Below, piece by piece: positions 32,988-43,514 of a stretch of DNA of 64,000 nt; positions within the stretch are counted from its first letter, which is position 1, and the number at the start of each line of letters is the position of its first letter. The notes beneath the pieces are model-generated. The model was not told the DNA's origin and made no database searches. It saw only the letters and a program-made list of their open reading frames with translations. The DNA is taken from contig NZ_VLLL01000005.1 of assembly GCF_007994225.1 (NCBI RefSeq), positions 810,359 through 874,358 on the forward strand, in the 5' to 3' direction. This DNA comes from Stackebrandtia albiflava (GTDB taxonomy: Bacteria > Actinomycetota > Actinomycetes > Mycobacteriales > Micromonosporaceae). The position numbers were made by a program, and so were the translations under genes.

Positions 32988-34385
32988 GTGATAGTCATGA
33001 CCCTGGCCGAGATCGCCGAGGCGGTCGGCGGGCGACTGACCGGGCCGGCGGACCCCGGCACACGCGTCACCGGGCCGGTCGAACACGACTCCCGCAAGGC
33101 CGCACCCGGCGGCCTGTTCGTGGCGTTCACCGGCGAGAACGCCGACGGGCACGACTACGCGCCGCAGGCGTTCGAGGCCGGAGCCGTCGCCGTGCTCGGT
33201 TCACGTGAGGTCGACGGTCCCGCCGTCGTCGTGCCCGACGTGCTCACCGCGCTGGGACGCCTCGCCCGTGAGGTCGTCGACCGCAGCCCCGACCTCACCG
33301 TCGTCGGCGTCACGGGATCCTCGGGCAAGACGTCCACCAAGGACATGCTCGCCCAACTGTGTGAACGCCTCGGACCGACCGTCGCCCCCGAGGGCAACCT
33401 CAACAACGAGCTCGGCCTGCCGTACACCGTCTGCCGGGTGGACGCCGACACCCGCTACCTCGTGCTGGAGATGGGCGCCCGCGGCATCGGGCACATCGCG
33501 TACCTGTGCGACATCGCGCCGGTCGACGTCGCCGTGGTCCTCAACGTCGGCACCGCGCACATCGGCGAGTTCGGATCCGCCGACGCCATCGCCGTCGCCA
33601 AGTCGGAACTGGCCGCGGCCGTACCCGCCGGCGGCACCGTCGTCCTCAACGGCGACGACGCCCGGGTCGCGGCGATGGCCTCGGTCAGTCGCGGCGACGT
33701 CGTCACGTACTCCACCTCCGACCCGGACGCGCCCGTCCACGCGAGCGACCCGGAGTCGCAGGAGGGCCGGTTCTCGTTCACCCTCCACACCCCGAGCGGC
33801 GACGCCCCGGTCCGGCTCGCCGTCCACGGTGCCCACCAGATGTCCAACGCCCTGGCCGTCGCCGCCGTCGGCGACCGGCTCGGCATGGCACCGGGCGACA
33901 TCGCCGCCGCCCTGGGCGAGGTCCGCGCCCGCTCCGGCCGCCGCATGGACGTCTTCACCAGGGAGTCCGACGGCATCACCGTCATCGACGACAGCTACAA
34001 CGCCAACCCGGCCTCCATGGCGGCGGCACTGGCGGGCCTGACCGAGGTCGGCCGCGGCCGGCGCAAGGTCGCGGTCCTCGGCTACATGGCCGAACTCGGC
34101 GACTCCGAGACCGCCGCCCACGAGGAGGTCGGCAGGCTGGCCGCCGAGGCGGGTGCCGAACTCGTCATCGTCGTGGAGGCCGTCGCGGAGCGCATCGCCG
34201 CAGGTGCCGCGGCATGCGGCGTCGCCACCGAGGTCGCCGCCGACCAGGACGAGGCCATCGCCCTCCTCGACGAACTGTCACGTCCGGGTGACACGGTGCT
34301 CATCAAGGCGTCTCGATACCGCACCTGGCGGGTCGCCGACTATCTTCGTAGCACCCATACCCTGACGAAGGAGGCCCACGCATGA
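32988..34385 (+). CDS. murF: UDP-N-acetylmuramoyl-tripeptide-D-alanyl-D-alanine ligase
   Basis: A 465-residue Mur ligase that attaches D-Ala-D-Ala to the tripeptide precursor. The P-loop [15 protein letters not shown] is near residue 107. Other family motifs are [28 protein letters not shown] and [19 protein letters not shown] 32988 is preferred over the in-frame ATG 32997 because AGGA lies 7 nt upstream of it. Its stop codon overlaps the mraY start (ATGA), so the two are translationally coupled. Confidence 0.96.
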   Translation: MIVMTLAEIAEAVGGRLTGPADPGTRVTGPVEHDSRKAAPGGLFVAFTGENADGHDYAPQAFEAGAVAVLGSREVDGPAVVVPDVLTALGRLAREVVDRSPDLTVVGVTGSSGKTSTKDMLAQLCERLGPTVAPEGNLNNELGLPYTVCRVDADTRYLVLEMGARGIGHIAYLCDIAPVDVAVVLNVGTAHIGEFGSADAIAVAKSELAAAVPAGGTVVLNGDDARVAAMASVSRGDVVTYSTSDPDAPVHASDPESQEGRFSFTLHTPSGDAPVRLAVHGAHQMSNALAVAAVGDRLGMAPGDIAAALGEVRARSGRRMDVFTRESDGITVIDDSYNANPASMAAALAGLTEVGRGRRKVAVLGYMAELGDSETAAHEEVGRLAAEAGAELVIVVEAVAERIAAGAAACGVATEVAADQDEAIALLDELSRPGDTVLIKASRYRTWRVADYLRSTHTLTKEAHA

Positions 34386-35482
34386 GGGCGGTCATCGTCG
34401 CCGCATTCGTGGCATTCACGATCTCCCTGTTCTTCACCCCCTTGGCGGTCAAGGGCTTCCGCAGGTTGAAAGCCGGTCAGCCGATCCGCACCGACGGACC
34501 GCAGACCCACCTCACCAAGCAGGGCACCCCCACCATGGGCGGTGTCGTGTTCATCCTGGCGACGGTGCTGGCCTATCTGGCCGGACACGCCGTCCTCATC
34601 GCACTCCCCGAGGGCTACAACCGGCCACAGGGCTTCACCGCGACCGGCATCGTCCTGATCGGCCTGTTCGTGTGCATGGGGCTCGTCGGCTTCATCGACG
34701 ACTTCCTCAAGATCCGCCGCAAGAACTCCGGGGGCCTGAACAAACGGGCCAAACTGTTCGGACAGATCATCGTGGCGGCCGGATTCGGCTACATGGCCCT
34801 CAACTACGAGGGCTCGGTCGGGATGACCGTCGCCAGCGACCACCTGTCGTTCGTCCGCGACATCGACTGGGCGCAACTGTCCAAGGTGGGCGCGGTCATC
34901 ATGTTCGTCTTCGTCGTCATCGCCACCTCCAACGGCGTCAACCTCACCGACGGCCTCGACGGCCTGGCCACCGGCGCGTCCATCATGGCGCTGGCCGCCT
35001 ACATCATGATCGCTTTCTGGCAGTACCGGCACTGGTGCTACAGCCCCAACCCGCCGTCCGACCTGTACTGCTACGAGATCCGGGACCCGTTGGAGATCGC
35101 ACTCATCGCCGGGGCCGCCGCCGGAGCGTGCTTCGGCTTCCTGTGGTGGAACACCTCCCCGGCGCAGATCTTCATGGGCGACACCGGCGCGCTCGGCCTC
35201 GGCGGCCTCATCGGCGGCCTCGCCCTCTCCACCAAGACGATCATGCTCCTGCCGATCATCGGCGCGTTGTTCGTCATCATCACGTTCTCGGTCATCATCC
35301 AGGTAATCTCGTACAAGACCACCAAACGCCGAGTCTTCCGGATGGCGCCCTTGCAGCACCACTTCGAACTCGCGGGCTGGAGCGAGGTCAACATCGTCGT
35401 CCGTTTCTGGATCGTCGCGGGCATCGGTGTCGCCATCGGCATCGGCCTGTTCTACGCCGACTTCCTCCAGGTGGCCGGATAG
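34382..35482 (+). CDS. mraY: Phospho-N-acetylmuramoyl-pentapeptide transferase
   Basis: A 366-residue polytopic membrane enzyme that transfers phospho-MurNAc-pentapeptide to undecaprenyl phosphate, making lipid I. Ten hydrophobic segments are visible. Conserved motifs are [27 protein letters not shown] (the catalytic Asp pair), [12 protein letters not shown] and [11 protein letters not shown], and the C-terminal [13 protein letters not shown]. The ATG overlaps the murF stop codon and the stop overlaps murD (TAGTG). It lies in the expected place between murF and murD. Confidence 0.97.
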   Translation: MRAVIVAAFVAFTISLFFTPLAVKGFRRLKAGQPIRTDGPQTHLTKQGTPTMGGVVFILATVLAYLAGHAVLIALPEGYNRPQGFTATGIVLIGLFVCMGLVGFIDDFLKIRRKNSGGLNKRAKLFGQIIVAAGFGYMALNYEGSVGMTVASDHLSFVRDIDWAQLSKVGAVIMFVFVVIATSNGVNLTDGLDGLATGASIMALAAYIMIAFWQYRHWCYSPNPPSDLYCYEIRDPLEIALIAGAAAGACFGFLWWNTSPAQIFMGDTGALGLGGLIGGLALSTKTIMLLPIIGALFVIITFSVIIQVISYKTTKRRVFRMAPLQHHFELAGWSEVNIVVRFWIVAGIGVAIGIGLFYADFLQVAG

Positions 35483-36837
35483 TGACCCGATACCTGGTGG
35501 CGGGCGCCCGGGTCGCGGGCGCGGCGGCGGCGCGGGCACTGGCCGCGCGCGGCCACGACGTGGTCGTCTACGACCGCGACCCGTCCGACACCCTCACCGG
35601 GCTCGCCGACCTCGTCGAGGCCGTCCACACCGGCGACACCCTCCCCGAAGCGGTGATCGCGCAGGCCGACGAGGTCGTCGTCTCACCCGGATTCGCCCCC
35701 CACCACTGGCTGCCCACCACCGCGGCGGCCCTCGGGAAACCCGTCTACAGCGAACCCGAACTGGCGTGGCGGCTCCGGCCCGCCGACGCCGCGCCCTGGC
35801 TGGCCGTCACCGGCACCAACGGCAAGACCACCACCGTCACCATGCTGGCCGCCGTTCTGAAGGCGGCCGGCGTCCACACCGACGCGCTCGGCAACATCGG
35901 CACCCCGCTCGTGGACGCCGTCACCGCCGACTACGACGCCCTCGTCGTGGAACTGTCGAGCCAACAACTGGAGTGGGCCGACCGGCTCGCCCCCGAATAC
36001 GGCGTACTGCTCAACCTCGACGCCGACCACCTCAGTTACCACGGCGGCATGGCCGAGTACGTCAGGGCCAAGACCCGCATCTGGCGCGGCGGCGTCGCCG
36101 TCGGCAACCTGGACGACCCGGTGGTCGCGGGCCTGCTGGCCGCCGCACCCGGCGAACACGTCGGATTCACCCTCGGCCCCCCGCCCCGCGGCGGCTTCGG
36201 CGTCATCGACGAGACCCTCGTCGACCACACCGGTGACGAACCGGTCCCGCTGGTACCGGCCAAGGCGATCCGCCCGGCCGGCCGGCACCACGTCGCCAAC
36301 GCGCTGGCCGCCGCCGCGGTCGCCCGCAGGTTCGGCGTACCGGTGGAGGCGGTGGCCGCCGGGCTCGCCGCCTACCAGCCGCAACCCCACCGCAACGTGC
36401 TCGTCGGGACCGTCGCCGGAGTCCGCTACATCGACGACAGCAAGGGGACCAACCCGCACGCCACCGCCGCCGCCGTGGACTCGTACCGGCGCATCATCTG
36501 GATCGCCGGCGGTCAGCTCAAGGGCGTCGACGTCGACCCGCTGGTCGCCCGGGCCGCCGACCGGCTGCGCGGCGCCGTGCTGCTGGGCACCGACCGCGCG
36601 GTCATCGCCGCCTCCCTGGCGCGACACGCGCCCGGCGTCCCGGTCATCCGGGTCGACCGCGACGATCATGAAGCCATGACCGAGGTGGTTGCCGCCGCGG
36701 CCGGACTGGCCGAACCCGGCGACGTCGTGCTGTTGTCACCGGCCGCCGCGTCCTACGACATGTTCACCGGATACGAGGACCGGGGGCGGCGATTCGCCGA
36801 CGCCGTCGCGGCCCTGGCGGCGGCACAATCGCGATGA
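35482..36837 (+). CDS. murD: UDP-N-acetylmuramoylalanine-D-glutamate ligase
   Basis: A 451-residue Mur ligase that adds D-glutamate to UDP-MurNAc-L-Ala. The N-terminal Rossmann-like domain is RYLVAGARVAGAAAARALAARGHDV. The P-loop AVTGTNGKTTTVTML is near residue 112 and the binding segment LDADHLSYHGG near 178. The closing SPAAASYDMFTGYEDRGRRF is typical of MurD. The start is GTG 35482, sharing one base with the mraY stop codon. It ends in an ATGA overlap with ftsW. Confidence 0.96.
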   Translation: MTRYLVAGARVAGAAAARALAARGHDVVVYDRDPSDTLTGLADLVEAVHTGDTLPEAVIAQADEVVVSPGFAPHHWLPTTAAALGKPVYSEPELAWRLRPADAAPWLAVTGTNGKTTTVTMLAAVLKAAGVHTDALGNIGTPLVDAVTADYDALVVELSSQQLEWADRLAPEYGVLLNLDADHLSYHGGMAEYVRAKTRIWRGGVAVGNLDDPVVAGLLAAAPGEHVGFTLGPPPRGGFGVIDETLVDHTGDEPVPLVPAKAIRPAGRHHVANALAAAAVARRFGVPVEAVAAGLAAYQPQPHRNVLVGTVAGVRYIDDSKGTNPHATAAAVDSYRRIIWIAGGQLKGVDVDPLVARAADRLRGAVLLGTDRAVIAASLARHAPGVPVIRVDRDDHEAMTEVVAAAAGLAEPGDVVLLSPAAASYDMFTGYEDRGRRFADAVAALAAAQSR

Positions 36838-38120
36838 CCACGCTGACCCGACGGCCGCGGACCGGGTTCGCCACGCTGCGGGGCCTGCTGGACCGCCCGC
36901 TGGCCTCCTACTTCCTGCTGCTGGCCTCGGCGGGTCTGCTACTGCTCATCGGGCTGGTCATGGTCTTCTCCGCGACCATGGTCAAGGCGTACGAAGAGGA
37001 CGGCAACGCCTTCTCCGACATCATGCGGCAGAGCCTGTGGGCGCTGATCGGGCTGGTGACGTTCTGGTTGGCGCAGCGGATGCCGGTGCGGTTGTACCGG
37101 CGCGCGGGCCGGCCCCTCATGATCGTCGCCGGATTCTTCCTGGTCGTCGTCGCGATCATGCCGGCCGGTGACGAGTCCGGCGGCCTGGGAACCGACAGCG
37201 GCCACTGGATCACCATCGGCCAGTTCCAGTTCCAGCCGTCCGAGATCATGAAGTTCGCGTTCCTGCTCTACGTGTCGGCGGTCCTGACCCGTGCGGGCCC
37301 CAAGATCGGGCTGTGGCGGGAACTGGCCGTCCCGCTGTTCCCGGTCGCGGCCGTGGTGTTCCTACTGGTCGGCTACACCGACCTGGGCACCATGCTGTGC
37401 CTGGTGGCGATGTTCTTCGGGCTGCTGTGGACCGCCGGAGTCCGGCTGCGGGTCTTCGGCGCGATGGCGGGGATGGCGTTGGCCGGTGTGCTGGTGCTGA
37501 TCCTGGTCGCCAGTTACCGGCTCGAACGGCTGGTGTCGTTCTCCAACCCCGAGCAGTACGCCGACGGTTGGGGATACCAGGCCGTGCAGGGCTACTACGC
37601 GATCGCCACCGGCGGCTGGTTCGGCGTCGGGCTGGGGGAGAGCCGCCAGAAGTGGGAATGGCTCCCCAACGGACACAACGACTTCATCTTCGCGTTGATC
37701 GCCGAGGAACTGGGCGTGGTCGGCTGTGTCGTGATCCTGGTGCTGTTCATGGTGCTGTCCTACTCCGGATTCCGCATCGCCAACCGGGTGGACGACCCGT
37801 TCCGGAGGCTGGCGGCGGCCGGACTCACCACCTGGATCTCGGTACAGGCCATGATCAACATCGGAGGCGTGGTGGGCCTGATCCCCATCACCGGGCTCCC
37901 GCTACCGTTGATCTCCGACGGCGGCACCGCACTGGTCGTCGTCCTCGGCGCCATCGGCATGCTCGCCTCGTTCGCGCGTGCCGAACCCGACGCCGCCAGG
38001 GCGCTGCGTGCCCGCAACCCGGGACGCTGGACACGACTGCTGTGGGCGCCCGTACCACCCCGTCCCCGCACCACCGGGCGATCCGGGAAGACCCGAGCGA
38101 CAAGGAGTGACGAGACTTGA
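36834..38120 (+). CDS. ftsW: Septal peptidoglycan glycosyltransferase FtsW
   Basis: A 428-residue SEDS-family membrane protein that polymerises glycan at the septum with its cognate PBP (FtsI, not in this window). About ten transmembrane segments are visible. Diagnostic motifs are GHWITIGQFQFQPSEIMKFAF, GWFGVGLGESRQKWEWLPNGHNDFIFALIAEELG and GLIPITGLPLPLISDGGTALV. The C-terminus is a basic cytoplasmic tail with Arg/Thr/Pro repeats, common in actinobacteria. It is coupled to murD by ATGA and to murG by a TTGA overlap. Confidence 0.96.
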   Translation: MTTLTRRPRTGFATLRGLLDRPLASYFLLLASAGLLLLIGLVMVFSATMVKAYEEDGNAFSDIMRQSLWALIGLVTFWLAQRMPVRLYRRAGRPLMIVAGFFLVVVAIMPAGDESGGLGTDSGHWITIGQFQFQPSEIMKFAFLLYVSAVLTRAGPKIGLWRELAVPLFPVAAVVFLLVGYTDLGTMLCLVAMFFGLLWTAGVRLRVFGAMAGMALAGVLVLILVASYRLERLVSFSNPEQYADGWGYQAVQGYYAIATGGWFGVGLGESRQKWEWLPNGHNDFIFALIAEELGVVGCVVILVLFMVLSYSGFRIANRVDDPFRRLAAAGLTTWISVQAMINIGGVVGLIPITGLPLPLISDGGTALVVVLGAIGMLASFARAEPDAARALRARNPGRWTRLLWAPVPPRPRTTGRSGKTRATRSDET

Positions 38121-39229
38121 GTCAGCTGCGATCGGTAGTGCTCGCCGGCGGCGGCACGGGTGGCCACATCTACCCGCTGCTGGCGTTCGCCGACTGCCTG
38201 AGGCGACACGATCCCGGCATCCGGATCACCTGCCTGGGAACCGACAAGGGCCTGGAGAACGACCTCATCCCGCCGGCCGGATACGACCTGCGGATCGTCC
38301 CGGCCCACCAGCTACCCCGCAAGGTCAACCTGGACCTGGTCAAGACCGGGCCGCGCATGATGCGCGCCACCAAGGTCACCAAGGCGATCTGCGACGAGGT
38401 CGAGGCCGACATCGTGATCGGCTTCGGCGGATACGTCGCGGTGCCCGCCTACCTGGCGGCGTGGCGGCGCAAGACCCCCATGATCATCTTCGAGTTCAAC
38501 GACCCGCCGGGCGTCGCCAACCGGCTCGGAATGCGCTTCGACCACCAGCTCGCCCTGGGCTTCCCACACCTGCCGCAGACCGTTCCCGCGCTCAAGCACG
38601 GCACCGTCACCGGCGTCCCGCTGCGCACCTCGATCTCCCGCCTCGACCGCGCCGCACTCCGCGCCCAGGCCAGAGCCCACTTCGGACTCGACCCCCACCG
38701 GCCGACCCTGCTGGTGTTCAGCGGCTCCCAGGGTGCCAACTCCATCAACCAGGCCGTCGCCGGCGCCGGCAAGGCCATCACCGCCGCCGGCGGCCAGGTC
38801 CTGCACGTCATCGGCGCCCGCCGCGACGAACCCGTGGAGATCCCCGCCGACCTCAGCGGCCCCTACGTGACCCTGCCGTTCCTGCGCGAGATGGAACTCG
38901 GCTACGCCGCCGCCGACATGGTGCTGTGCCGCGGCGGCGCCATGACCTGCGCCGAGGTCGCCGCCGTCGGCCTGCCCGCGGTGTACGTCCCGCTGCCGTG
39001 GGGCAACCGCGAGCAGTACAAGATGGCCGGACCCGTCGTCGCCGCGGGCGGTGGACTCTTCTGCGACGACGCCGACATCTCCCCGCAATGGCTGGAACGC
39101 GAACTCGTCCCGTTGCTCACCGACCCCCACCGGCTCCAGCACATGGGTGCGTCGGCGGCGGCGTTCGGGCGGCGCGACGGTGACGAGGCACTACGGGAAC
39201 TGACACTGAGGACGGTGGCCGGGGCATGA
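38117..39229 (+). CDS. murG: UDP-GlcNAc:lipid I N-acetylglucosamine transferase
   Basis: A 370-residue peripheral membrane GT28 glycosyltransferase that converts lipid I to lipid II. The N-terminal GGGTGGHIYPLLAF is the first G-loop. Other motifs are DIVIGFGGYVAVPAYLAAW, VFSGSQGANSINQAV and CRGGAMTCAEVAAVGLPAVYVPLPWGNREQYKMA in the donor site. The start is TTG 38117, with AAGGAG about 9 nt upstream and overlap with the ftsW stop codon. It is coupled to murC by ATGA. Confidence 0.96.
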   Translation: MSQLRSVVLAGGGTGGHIYPLLAFADCLRRHDPGIRITCLGTDKGLENDLIPPAGYDLRIVPAHQLPRKVNLDLVKTGPRMMRATKVTKAICDEVEADIVIGFGGYVAVPAYLAAWRRKTPMIIFEFNDPPGVANRLGMRFDHQLALGFPHLPQTVPALKHGTVTGVPLRTSISRLDRAALRAQARAHFGLDPHRPTLLVFSGSQGANSINQAVAGAGKAITAAGGQVLHVIGARRDEPVEIPADLSGPYVTLPFLREMELGYAAADMVLCRGGAMTCAEVAAVGLPAVYVPLPWGNREQYKMAGPVVAAGGGLFCDDADISPQWLERELVPLLTDPHRLQHMGASAAAFGRRDGDEALRELTLRTVAGA

Positions 39230-40638
39230 CACTGACATCGCCCATCGACGAGGGAGTGACCGCCGAAGACCTCGGCCACGTCCTGTTCGTCGGCGTCGGG
39301 GGAGTGGGCATGAGCGGGCTCGCCCGGCTGTACGCCACGCGCGGCCTCCGCGTCTCCGGAAGCGAACTGCACGACTGGCCGTCACTGGTGGAACTGGCGA
39401 AACTGGGCGTCACCGTCCACCGGGAGCACCTCCCCGCCAACCTGGACGGCGTCGACACGCTCGTGCGGTCGACGGCGACCCCCGAGGACCACGTCGAGCT
39501 GGTCGAGGCGCGCCGCCGCGGCATCCGCGTCTACCACCGCTCCGAGGCGTTGGCCGCCGCGATGACCGGCAAGAACTCGATCGTCGTCGCCGGCACCCAC
39601 GGCAAGACCACGACCACCGCGATGATCACCGAACTGCTCACCGATCGCGGACTCGCGCCGTCCTTCGTCAACGGCGGAGAGTCACCCGACGGCCGCAGCG
39701 GCCAGCACGGGCACGGTGACCACTTCGTCATCGAGGCCGACGAGAGCGACCGCTCGTTCCTGCGTTACCGGCCCGACGTCGCCGTACTCACCAACATCGA
39801 CGCCGACCATCTCAACAACTACGAGTCCATGGACGGCCTCAAGGACGGCTTCGCCGAGTTCCTGATGGGCGTCACGCCCGACGGGCTCGTCATCGTGTGC
39901 GCCGACGACCCGGCCGCCGCCGAGGTCGGCGCTCGCCTGGCGGGCGAGGGACGCCGCGTCCTCACCTACGGCACGGTTCCCGGAGCCGACCTGCGGATCA
40001 GCGCGCCGGCCTCGTCCAACGACGGCGTCACGTACCGCGCCGAGTTCGAGGGCCGCGACCTGGGGGAGTTCCGGCTTCCCGTCCCCGGCGCCCACCTCGG
40101 TCTCAACAGTGCCGCCGCCGTCCTCGTCGGCCTACACCTGGGCCTCGACCCCGACGACGTCCGCAAGGGACTGTCCGGCTTCGCCGGGGTCCGGCGGCGC
40201 TTTGAACTGACCGGCACGGTCGCGGGGGTGAGGGTCTACGACGAGTACGCCTACCACCCGACCGCGATGAACGCGGCCCTGACCACCCTCAAGGGACTGA
40301 CCGGCGAGACCGGGCGGCTGGTCGTGGTGTTCCAGCCCTACCGGGTCTACCGCACCCGCGACTTCCGGACCGAGATCGCCCGGGCTCTGTCGATCGCCGA
40401 CCTCGCGGTCGTCATGGAGGTGTTCGGCCCCGGTGAGGAACTGCCGCCTGGCGACGGCGGCGAGGCACTGTGGCTCGCGGTACCCCTGCCCGCCGACCAC
40501 AAGTGGTTCGTCTCCGACTGGGCGCAGGTCGCGCCACTGGTCGCCGACATCACCCGGCCGGGTGACGTCGTGGTCACCATGGGGGCACCACCGATCGCGC
40601 TCATGCCGGCCGAGATCCGGGCCGCACTGGCGGAGTGA
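39226..40638 (+). CDS. murC: UDP-N-acetylmuramate-L-alanine ligase
   Basis: A 470-residue Mur ligase that adds the first L-Ala to UDP-MurNAc. The N-terminal VLFVGVGGVGMSGLARL is the UDP-binding Rossmann loop. The P-loop VVAGTHGKTTTTAMI is near residue 124. Further motifs are IEADESDRSF, LTNIDADHLNNYES and GVRVYDEYAYHPTAMNAAL, where the usual DDYAHHP is varied to DEYAYHP. The last change is notable but has been seen in related families. The start is ATG 39226 in an ATGA overlap with murG. Confidence 0.96.
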   Translation: MTLTSPIDEGVTAEDLGHVLFVGVGGVGMSGLARLYATRGLRVSGSELHDWPSLVELAKLGVTVHREHLPANLDGVDTLVRSTATPEDHVELVEARRRGIRVYHRSEALAAAMTGKNSIVVAGTHGKTTTTAMITELLTDRGLAPSFVNGGESPDGRSGQHGHGDHFVIEADESDRSFLRYRPDVAVLTNIDADHLNNYESMDGLKDGFAEFLMGVTPDGLVIVCADDPAAAEVGARLAGEGRRVLTYGTVPGADLRISAPASSNDGVTYRAEFEGRDLGEFRLPVPGAHLGLNSAAAVLVGLHLGLDPDDVRKGLSGFAGVRRRFELTGTVAGVRVYDEYAYHPTAMNAALTTLKGLTGETGRLVVVFQPYRVYRTRDFRTEIARALSIADLAVVMEVFGPGEELPPGDGGEALWLAVPLPADHKWFVSDWAQVAPLVADITRPGDVVVTMGAPPIALMPAEIRAALAE

Positions 40639-40641
40639 CGC

Positions 40642-41382
40642 ATGGCCCGGCCCGGAACCAGGAAGTCCAGGACGAGGAGCCCCCGGACGTGGCGGCTCCT
40701 CACCGCGCGGGTGCGCGGCGGCCGACGCTGGCTGGTGTTCACCGTGCTGGGCGTGGTGGTGCTGGCCGGATTCGTCACCTGGCTCGGTTACGGCTCCCCG
40801 GCGTTCGGGGTGGAACGCGTCGAGGTGCGCGGGGCGACCTTCACCGACCCCGACAAGGTCCGGGAGGCCGCGGCGGTCCCGCGCGGCACCTCGCTGCTGG
40901 CCGTCGACGCCGACGGGATCGCCGCGAGGGTCGCCGAACTCGCCGAGGTCGCCCGGGTCGAGGTCGGTAGGGACTGGCCGCACACCGTCGTCGTGGAGAT
41001 CACCGAACGGACACCCCGGTTGGCGGTGCCGACCGGGGACGGTTACGCCCTGGTGGACGCCGCAGGGGTCGTGTTCCGGACCGTCGAGGATGCCCCCTCG
41101 GGCACCGTGGTGGCCACATTGGATGATCCAGGCCGTGCCGACCCCGCCACGGTGGCGGTCCTGACCGTACTGTCGGCGCTCACTCCGGAGCTGGAATCGC
41201 TGCTGGTCAAGGTGTCGGCCCCCGCCGCCACCAGGATCACCCTGCTGCTCGAGGACGAGCGCACGGTATTTTGGGGTGACGCCTCCGATTCGGACCGCAA
41301 GGCTCAGGTGGCCACCGCGCTGCTGTCCCGGCCGGAACGACATTTCGACGTCAGCGCACCAGACGTTCCCACGGTGAGCTAA
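40642..41382 (+). CDS. ftsQ: Cell division protein FtsQ
   Basis: A 246-residue bitopic division protein. A basic cytosolic N-terminus is followed by a single membrane segment (WLVFTVLGVVVLAGFVTWLGYG). The POTRA domain begins at FGVERVEVRGATFTDPDKVREAAAVPRGTSLLAVD, and the beta domain follows. It recruits FtsL/FtsB equivalents and couples divisome assembly. GGAG precedes the ATG by 6 nt, just inside the murC 3' end. The following 209 bp separate it from ftsZ. Confidence 0.92.
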   Translation: MARPGTRKSRTRSPRTWRLLTARVRGGRRWLVFTVLGVVVLAGFVTWLGYGSPAFGVERVEVRGATFTDPDKVREAAAVPRGTSLLAVDADGIAARVAELAEVARVEVGRDWPHTVVVEITERTPRLAVPTGDGYALVDAAGVVFRTVEDAPSGTVVATLDDPGRADPATVAVLTVLSALTPELESLLVKVSAPAATRITLLLEDERTVFWGDASDSDRKAQVATALLSRPERHFDVSAPDVPTVS

Positions 41383-41591
41383 GTTGAGTTGCGTGTACCT
41401 GAGAATGCGGGACGGTTGATCATCCAGATCGGCGACACGCCGGAACACATCCGTGGCCGGGCCGGGCACAGGTCATACGTTGCGGACAACAATATATTTA
41501 TAGATCGCGCAGGGTCGGCTAGGTCGCGATCGGACATGAGGACACCAGACCCCTCCTGCCGTCGGGCCAGCAGAGGAAGGACAGGGGAGAT
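41383..41591 (+). promoter_or_regulatory. ftsQ-ftsZ intergenic promoter region
   Basis: This 209-bp non-coding interval contains a striking AT-rich island (AATATATTTATAGAT, 41490-41504) in otherwise GC-rich DNA, preceded by TTGCGG. In Streptomyces the same interval carries the developmentally regulated ftsZ promoters. I infer a similar role. A purine-rich AGAGGAAGGACAGGGGAGA tract lies just before the ftsZ start. Confidence 0.55.
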
Positions 41592-42716
41592 ATGACACCA
41601 CCGCACAACTACCTGGCAGTCATCAAGGTCGTTGGTGTCGGCGGCGGCGGTGTCAACGCCGTCAACCGAATGATCGAGGCCGGACTCAAGGGCGTGGAGT
41701 TCATCGCGATCAACACCGACGCGCAGGCCCTGTTGATGAGCGACGCCGACGTCAAACTGGACGTCGGCCGTGAACTCACCCGTGGTCTGGGCGCCGGCGC
41801 CAACCCCGAGGTCGGCGCCAAGGCCGCCGAGGACCACCGCGACGAGATCGAGGAGGTTCTCAAGGGCGCCGACATGGTCTTCGTCACCTGTGGAGAGGGC
41901 GGCGGCACCGGCACCGGCGGGGCGCCCGTGATCGCCAACATCGCCCGCAAGCTCGGCGCGTTGACGATCGGTGTGGTGACCCGGCCGTTCACCTTCGAGG
42001 GGAAGCGCCGCCAGACCCAGGCGGTGGAGGGCATCGAGGAGCTGCGCAACGAGTGCGACACCCTCATCGTCATCCCCAACGACAGGCTGCTCCAGACCGG
42101 TGACCGGGGTATCACCATGATGGACGCCTTCCGGCTCGCCGACCAGGTGTTGTTGTCCGGTGTCCAGGGCATCACAGACCTCATCACCACACCCGGCCTG
42201 ATCAACCTCGACTTCGCCGACGTCAAGAGCGTCATGAGCGGTGCCGGTTCGGCGCTGATGGGCATCGGCAGTGCCCGTGGGGAGAACCGCGCGGTCGAGG
42301 CCGCGAAGGCCGCCATCGCCTCGCCCCTGCTGGAACAGAGCATGGAGGGTGCCCGTGGCGTCCTGCTGTCGATCGCCGGCGGCTCCGACCTGGGCCTCTT
42401 CGAGATCAACGACGCCGCCGAACTCGTCAGCGACTGCGCCCACGCCGACGCCAACATCATCTTCGGCGCGGTCATCGACGACGCGCTCGGCGACGAGGCC
42501 CGCGTGACCGTCATCGCCGCCGGATTCGACGCCGAGGACAGCTCCTTCGAGATCCCCGAGCCGATCCGGCTGTCCGCGCCGGAACCACCGGCCGATCCGA
42601 GCCCGGTGGGGGGCGAGCCGACGCCGATGTCCCGGCCCGGCGCCAACCCGCCGCCGCCCCGCAAGGTGCTGTTCGACGACGTCGACGTCCCGGACTTCCT
42701 CAAGAACGGATCCTGA
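41592..42716 (+). CDS. ftsZ: Cell division GTPase FtsZ
   Basis: A 374-residue tubulin homologue that polymerises into the Z ring. The signature loop [12 protein letters not shown] is near residue 100, with [15 protein letters not shown] at the N-terminus. The T7 loop is [11 protein letters not shown] near residue 203. A short disordered Pro-rich linker (about 320-360) ends in [11 protein letters not shown], the conserved C-terminal peptide that binds partners such as SepF. GGGGAG precedes the ATG. Length is slightly short compared with Streptomyces FtsZ (399) because the linker is short. Confidence 0.98.
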   Translation: MTPPHNYLAVIKVVGVGGGGVNAVNRMIEAGLKGVEFIAINTDAQALLMSDADVKLDVGRELTRGLGAGANPEVGAKAAEDHRDEIEEVLKGADMVFVTCGEGGGTGTGGAPVIANIARKLGALTIGVVTRPFTFEGKRRQTQAVEGIEELRNECDTLIVIPNDRLLQTGDRGITMMDAFRLADQVLLSGVQGITDLITTPGLINLDFADVKSVMSGAGSALMGIGSARGENRAVEAAKAAIASPLLEQSMEGARGVLLSIAGGSDLGLFEINDAAELVSDCAHADANIIFGAVIDDALGDEARVTVIAAGFDAEDSSFEIPEPIRLSAPEPPADPSPVGGEPTPMSRPGANPPPPRKVLFDDVDVPDFLKNGS

Positions 42717-42726
42717 TCCGCGAGTG

Positions 42727-43455
42727 ATGACGCCGACCGACCAGCCGAGACGCCGTGACGAGATCGCGGCGTCGTTGCGGCTGGCCCGTGAGGAGATCGC
42801 CGCCGCCTGCGCCGCGGCCGGGCGGGTCCCCTCGGACGTCACGCTCGTCGCGGTCACCAAGAACTTCCCGGCCGAGGACGCCGCCCACCTGGCGGCCCTG
42901 GGCGTTTCCGACCTCGGTGAGAACCGGGACCAGGAGGCGTCGGAGAAGGCCCGGGAGCTCGCCGACCTCGGTGTGCCGGTGAGATGGCACTTCGTGGGCC
43001 GGTTGCAGCGCAACAAGGCGCGGTCGGTAGCGGAGTACGCGCACCTCGTGCAGTCGGTCGACCGGGCGGCGTTGGTGTCCGCGCTCGACGACGCCTGCCG
43101 TCGCCGCGACCGCCGCCTGGACGTGCTCGTGCAGATCAGTCTCGACGGCGATCCCTCCCGGGGCGGCGTCGTACCGGCCGAACGCGACGCCCTGGTGGAG
43201 TCGGTGCTCGCCGCCGAGAACCTGTCACTGCGCGGCGTCATGGCGGTGGCCCCCGTCGAGTGGCAACCCATCAAGGCATTTGAGAGTCTTGCCGACCACG
43301 CCGACCAGGTGAGACGCCTCGCACCACAAGCGACGGAGATGTCGGCGGGCATGACGGGGGACTTCGCGGAGGCGATCTCCTGTGGTGCCACAATGATCCG
43401 TTTGGGCAGCAAATTGCTCGGAGCCCGTCGGAATGTCGGGTACCCTGTGCGCTAG
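42727..43455 (+). CDS. PLP-binding homeostasis protein (YggS/YlmE)
   Basis: A 242-residue member of the YggS/PLPBP family, a cytosolic pyridoxal-phosphate carrier without known catalysis. The PLP Lys is in LVAVTKNFPAEDA near residue 41. GENRDQEASEK, WHFVGRLQRNKARSV and the C-terminal MSAGMTGDFAEAISCGATMIRLGSKLLG are conserved. ATG 42727 is 10 bp after the ftsZ stop; a GTG codon one codon earlier is an alternative. In most actinobacteria pgeF lies between ftsZ and this gene; it is absent here. sepF follows. Confidence 0.92.
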   Translation: MTPTDQPRRRDEIAASLRLAREEIAAACAAAGRVPSDVTLVAVTKNFPAEDAAHLAALGVSDLGENRDQEASEKARELADLGVPVRWHFVGRLQRNKARSVAEYAHLVQSVDRAALVSALDDACRRRDRRLDVLVQISLDGDPSRGGVVPAERDALVESVLAAENLSLRGVMAVAPVEWQPIKAFESLADHADQVRRLAPQATEMSAGMTGDFAEAISCGATMIRLGSKLLGARRNVGYPVR

Positions 43456-43514
43456 ATCGAAGAAGAACATCGCTGTAGTTTTGGGCGACACCAGGCCGGG
43501 AGGGAGCAGAGTCG

